Source of the DNA: Mesorhizobium sp. 1M-11
GTDB lineage: Bacteria; Pseudomonadota; Alphaproteobacteria; Rhizobiales; Rhizobiaceae
Direction of reading: 5' to 3'
DNA: 64,000 nucleotides
NCBI RefSeq assembly: GCF_001303895.1
Contig: NZ_LJSD01000009.1
Location: forward strand, 82,945-146,944
How positions within the stretch are numbered: the stretch's first letter is position 1; every line of letters begins with the position of its first letter. A program made the position numbers and the translations under genes. This document shows, piece after piece, positions 61,193-64,000 of this stretch. The notes under the pieces were generated by a model, which was not told the DNA's origin, did no database searches, and was given only the letters and a program-made list of their open reading frames with translations.

Positions 61193-61660
61193 TCAGTTCG
61201 CGGCAGCCGAGGTCGCAGCCGCACGTTCCGCGACCATCTGGCGGACGGAATTTATCGCGCCGCTCAGCTCGTTGATGGCGTCGTCGATCAGGGCGCGCTG
61301 CTTCTGCAGACGCACGAGCTGTTTTTCCGACTTTTCCAGCGCCAGGCGCAGTTGCTTGGTGTTGGTGCCGGTCGGATCGTAGAGGTCCATCATCTGCTTG
61401 ACCTCGCGCAGCGAGAAGCCGACCTTGCGGCCGAGCAGGATGAGCTTGAGGCGCACGCGGTCGCGATGCGTGTAGAGACGGGTCGCACCGTCGCGCTCGG
61501 GCTTCAGCAGGCCCTTGTCTTCATAGAAACGCAGCGTGCGCAGCGTCACGCCGTATTTCTTGGCCATTTCGCCGATCCGCACCAGCTCTTCGGCCGGCTC
61601 GTTCGACACAATGTTGGTGTTGCCGGCAACCCCGCCAGCGGTGTTCATCTGCACAGTCAT
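61193..61660 (-). CDS. MerR family regulator (LiuR-like)
   Basis: A 155-aa MerR regulator. The HTH begins ELVRIGEMAKKYGVTLRTLR and continues FYEDKGLLKPERDGATRLYT (about 25-65). A coiled-coil dimer helix (LRLALEKSEKQLVRLQKQRA) follows. There are no cysteines for metal binding, which suits the acyl-CoA-sensing LiuR group that controls branched-chain amino acid and fatty-acid degradation genes. The ATG at 61660 has an ACGGGA site; 61666 is also possible. ACGT half-sites at 61777-61790 and 60679-60702 suggest autoregulation and control of the downstream set. Confidence 0.85.
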   Translation of the reverse strand: MTVQMNTAGGVAGNTNIVSNEPAEELVRIGEMAKKYGVTLRTLRFYEDKGLLKPERDGATRLYTHRDRVRLKLILLGRKVGFSLREVKQMMDLYDPTGTNTKQLRLALEKSEKQLVRLQKQRALIDDAINELSGAINSVRQMVAERAAATSAAAN

Positions 61661-61776
61661 CGACATTTCCCGTTGTGGGCCCCGGCTGTGGCACGCGGCG
61701 TTGCTGCCTGGCGTCGCCTGTGGCGGAGGGGGCCTGTTTCCAGGTTTCAACAAATCCGTAAGCGATATCGCACAAC

Positions 61777-61790
61777 TTACGTTTACGTAA
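61777..61790. promoter_or_regulatory. MerR-type operator in the promoter of the MerR gene
   Basis: TTACGT-TT-ACGTAA is a palindrome about 120 bp before the MerR start. It shares its core with 60679-60702, so one regulator probably binds both. Confidence 0.65.
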
Positions 61791-61875
61791 AGGATATACC
61801 GATATCGTTGGGGAAATGCAAGTAGGGTGCCGTAACGCCATGCCCTGGCATTTCCGGAACCGGCTTTTCATCAAC

Positions 61876-62062
61876 GAATCCTGAAGCTTCTTAAGCTTGG
61901 TTAACGGGTTGTTTACCACGTTGGGCGAAAGGTGCGGCTGTCGGTCCGTGTCCATCCTGTCTCGCTTTTCACACGGGTTTCATCGAGGCGCGGGCCTGTC
62001 CGGGAACTAACCTTCCCTTGGCCAAGGCCGCCTTCGGACCCGACGGGGTGGTTTGGGGAATC
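61876..62062 (+). promoter_or_regulatory. Putative cell-cycle promoter elements ahead of the PodJ-like gene
   Basis: TTAA-N6-TTAAC (61891-61905) resembles the CtrA recognition site. GAATC (a GANTC, CcrM methylation site) occurs at 61876-61880 and 62058-62062. PodJ expression is cell-cycle controlled in Caulobacter. The rest of 61791-62100 shows no clear element. Confidence 0.4.
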
Positions 62063-62100
62063 GCTGGCCAAGGCCAGCCAATTGCGAAAACGGGCGCTCG

Positions 62101-64000
62101 ATGAACAACAAGCGGTCCTATCTCGATAATCTGAATGCCGGGCGGCAACGCCGGGGCTATGCCTCGCTGGAAGAACTCAACCGGTCGATGGAAGAGCTGG
62201 AGCAGCGGCTCGGACGCAACCGCGAAGAGCCTTCGCGCTACGAAGAGCCTCGCTATGGCCGCAGCCAGCCTTACGCGGAACGCCCTTCTTACGATGCCCC
62301 ACGCTACGCCCAGCGCCCCTACGAGGATCAGCGCCCACGCGAGCGCGATCATGAAGGCGCCCGCGGCCATCAACGCCCTTACGAAGAGCCTCGCCCCTAC
62401 CGCCAGCGTACCGCAACCGAGCGGCCCTATCAGTCGATCGCCCGCGACATCGAACGCATGCGCGGCCAGGAAGACGGGGTCGCGATGGTGAGCAAGATCG
62501 CCGGCGAGTTGCGCGGCCTGCGCGAAGAATTGCGCCAGCAGATGAGCTCCGGCCTGCAGCGCGAGTTCCAGGCCCTGCGCAAAGATATCCAGCGCGTCGC
62601 GCAGGAAGCCCCCTCTTCCCGCGACAGCGCCGAACTCGGCCTCGAATTCGAACGCCTGTCGGGCGCCATCCGGGGCCTGGCGGAAAAGAGCGACGACAAG
62701 AGCGTCAATCTTCTAAGGCTCGAATTGGAGCAGGTCAGGAACGCGATGGACACGCTGGCGCGCGAGGAAAGCGTGCAGGCCGTGGACCGTCGCTGGCAGG
62801 AATTCGACCGCCGCTGGTCGGCCTTCGAGAACCGCTTCGACGACAGCGCCGGCAAGCGTGACGGCGTCGACGTCACCGCGCTTTCCGAACGGCTCGAGCA
62901 GATCGGTACTGCCGTCAACAAGCTCCCGGAATCGCTCTCGCTGCGCTCGCTGGAAGAAAAGGTTCGCACACTGGCCGGCGCCGTCGACCATTTTGTCAGC
63001 CAGCAGGGCCGCCGCGGCGGCGACGTCTATGGCATGATCGACGAGCGTCTGGACGAGATCTCGCGCGCCATCGTCGCCTCCACCGTCGCCGCCCAGTCGA
63101 GTGCTTTCGATCCGGCCCCGTTCGAGCGCATCGAACAGCGCATCGCAGCCCTTGCCAGCCAGATCGAGGAAGTGGCCGACGAGCGCCCGCGCGGCGAAGT
63201 GATGGATCATCTCTTCCACGGGCTGGAGCAGCGCTTCGAAGCGCTGTCGGGCATCATCGAACGTCGCCAGGAAGACGCGATGCAGCAGGGCAATATGCTG
63301 TTCCGCGACCTCGAGCGCCGGCTGGACGATGTCGCCGACCGCCTCGACCGCCGCGCGCCCGATGCCGACAATTCCGGCATCATGGATGCCATCGATGCCC
63401 GTTTCAGCGCGCTGGCGCAGCGCCTGGAGAACCGCGGCGTCGACAGCGCCGGCCAGGACGCAATCCGCAGCCTGGAAAGCCGGCTCGACGACATTTCGAG
63501 CCGTCTCGACTCGCGCTCGGTGCAGGCAGCCGGTATCGACCCCGACCTTCTGCGCAGCCTCGAAGCGCAGGTTTCCGGTCTCTCGGCACACCTGTCGCGC
63601 CCCGGCGCGCCGCTGCCCGAATTCGAAGACATCGGCCCGCGCATCGAGAAGATCGAGGAATCGATCGCAACCAACCGCGACACCATCCTGGAGACGGCAA
63701 GGCAGGCGGCGGAAAACGCCGTGCGCGCGCTCGGCCTGTCGAACAGCGACACGGTGACCGTCGCCGGACTGGCCGACGATCTGAAGACGCTGGAAGGCCT
63801 CACCCGCCGTTCCGACGAGCGCAACACCAAGACTTTTGAGGCCATCCACGACACGCTGCTCAAGATCGTCGATCGCCTCGGTTCCCTGGAAGGCGTCGCG
63901 CCGCTGGCAGCTCCCAAGATCAGCGTGCGTCCCAGTTTTCTGGTTCTGCCGATCTCGCAGACTATGCTTTCGGTCTCGGGTTGGGCGCCGCCGATAAAGG
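62101..64000 (+). CDS. PodJ-like polar localization/coiled-coil protein, N-terminal part
   Basis: The first 633 codons of a large protein that runs out of the window. The start MNNKRSYLDNLNAGRQRRGY matches the rhizobial PodJ/Sel1-repeat peptidoglycan-binding family. Residues 45-110 are low-complexity, rich in Tyr, Pro, Arg and Glu (YEEPR, RPYEDQRPR, PYEEPRPYRQR). A long coiled-coil region follows (about 110-610; SLEEKVRTLAGAVDHFVSQQ, RLDDVADRLDRR, SLESRLDDISSRLDSR). In relatives the C-terminus adds a membrane span, Sel1 repeats and a peptidoglycan-binding domain. It organises pole-specific proteins. Near 63925-63945 the frame changes character, and the +2 frame reads better. Confidence 0.8.
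   Translation, partial: MNNKRSYLDNLNAGRQRRGYASLEELNRSMEELEQRLGRNREEPSRYEEPRYGRSQPYAERPSYDAPRYAQRPYEDQRPRERDHEGARGHQRPYEEPRPYRQRTATERPYQSIARDIERMRGQEDGVAMVSKIAGELRGLREELRQQMSSGLQREFQALRKDIQRVAQEAPSSRDSAELGLEFERLSGAIRGLAEKSDDKSVNLLRLELEQVRNAMDTLAREESVQAVDRRWQEFDRRWSAFENRFDDSAGKRDGVDVTALSERLEQIGTAVNKLPESLSLRSLEEKVRTLAGAVDHFVSQQGRRGGDVYGMIDERLDEISRAIVASTVAAQSSAFDPAPFERIEQRIAALASQIEEVADERPRGEVMDHLFHGLEQRFEALSGIIERRQEDAMQQGNMLFRDLERRLDDVADRLDRRAPDADNSGIMDAIDARFSALAQRLENRGVDSAGQDAIRSLESRLDDISSRLDSRSVQAAGIDPDLLRSLEAQVSGLSAHLSRPGAPLPEFEDIGPRIEKIEESIATNRDTILETARQAAENAVRALGLSNSDTVTVAGLADDLKTLEGLTRRSDERNTKTFEAIHDTLLKIVDRLGSLEGVAPLAAPKISVRPSFLVLPISQTMLSVSGWAPPIK

Overview
The window reads as chromosomal DNA of a high-GC alphaproteobacterium of the Hyphomicrobiales, most likely Mesorhizobium or a close relative. 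Pointers are a GguA-GguB-GguC sugar locus, a SAM-II riboswitch ahead of metZ, an argD-argF-hslO operon, GcrA with a cluster of GANTC sites, class I lysyl-tRNA synthetase, a PodJ-like coiled-coil protein, and several dispersed intergenic palindrome families typical of rhizobial genomes. No rRNA, tRNA, IS transposase or CRISPR array was seen.

Layout. 1-2664: end of a sugar ABC transporter (gguA', gguB) and gguC. 2687-5188: an alpha/beta hydrolase and a dihydroxyacetone kinase. 5260-14123: the most unusual block, a LysR regulator, an exported HAL/PAL-fold lyase without the catalytic Ala-Ser-Gly triad, and an operon of an oligopeptide-type binding protein, a DMSP-lyase-like cupin, two permeases and a double ATPase. 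The exported lyase and the operon share a conserved promoter/operator of about 65 bp. 14189-18836: two paralogous amino-acid binding proteins flanking a Tat-exported metallo-beta-lactamase-fold protein, then a dCTP deaminase-type protein. 18885-20240: promoter, SAM-II aptamer, intrinsic terminator and metZ. 20592-25601: YjbR protein, GT21-like glycosyltransferase, ApaG, a TetR/MFS efflux pair, a small secreted protein. 25881-31560: methyltransferase, HTH regulator, and a Tat-exported binding protein with a CocE-type hydrolase. 31758-36461: RcnB-like protein, hslO, argF, argD, gcrA. 36559-41946: corA, phoU, phoR, ppk2 and a binding protein. 43067-47872: a TerB-like gene and an arsenic operon (arsR-acr3-arsC-arsH-MFS) with a divergent DUF6428-type gene. 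48097-52955: lysK, a thermonuclease-like protein, an S24 repressor, an ArsR/SRPBCC pair. 53015-61660: a fatty-acid beta-oxidation set under a MerR regulator. 62101-end: a PodJ-like protein cut by the window.

How the parts work together. The 5-14 kb block looks like a regulated catabolic island for a zwitterionic or quaternary-amine compound: an MIO-less lyase outside the cytoplasm, an ABC importer, and a cupin of the DMSP-lyase superfamily inside. This substrate class is inference. The arsenic operon is a complete reduce-and-export module. The MerR regulator and the first acyl-CoA dehydrogenase share operator half-sites, which suggests one regulon for the beta-oxidation genes.

Intergenic DNA is unusually rich in structure: arrays of a degenerate 8-nt unit kept in strict 8-nt phase at the 3' ends of genes, three palindrome families (AGAGCG, GCATGATC and CCGGACGCAAAACC types), two copies of a 200-bp element with long inverted arms, three copies of a CTCCCCGT/ACGGGGAG element, and one perfect 40-bp inverted repeat.
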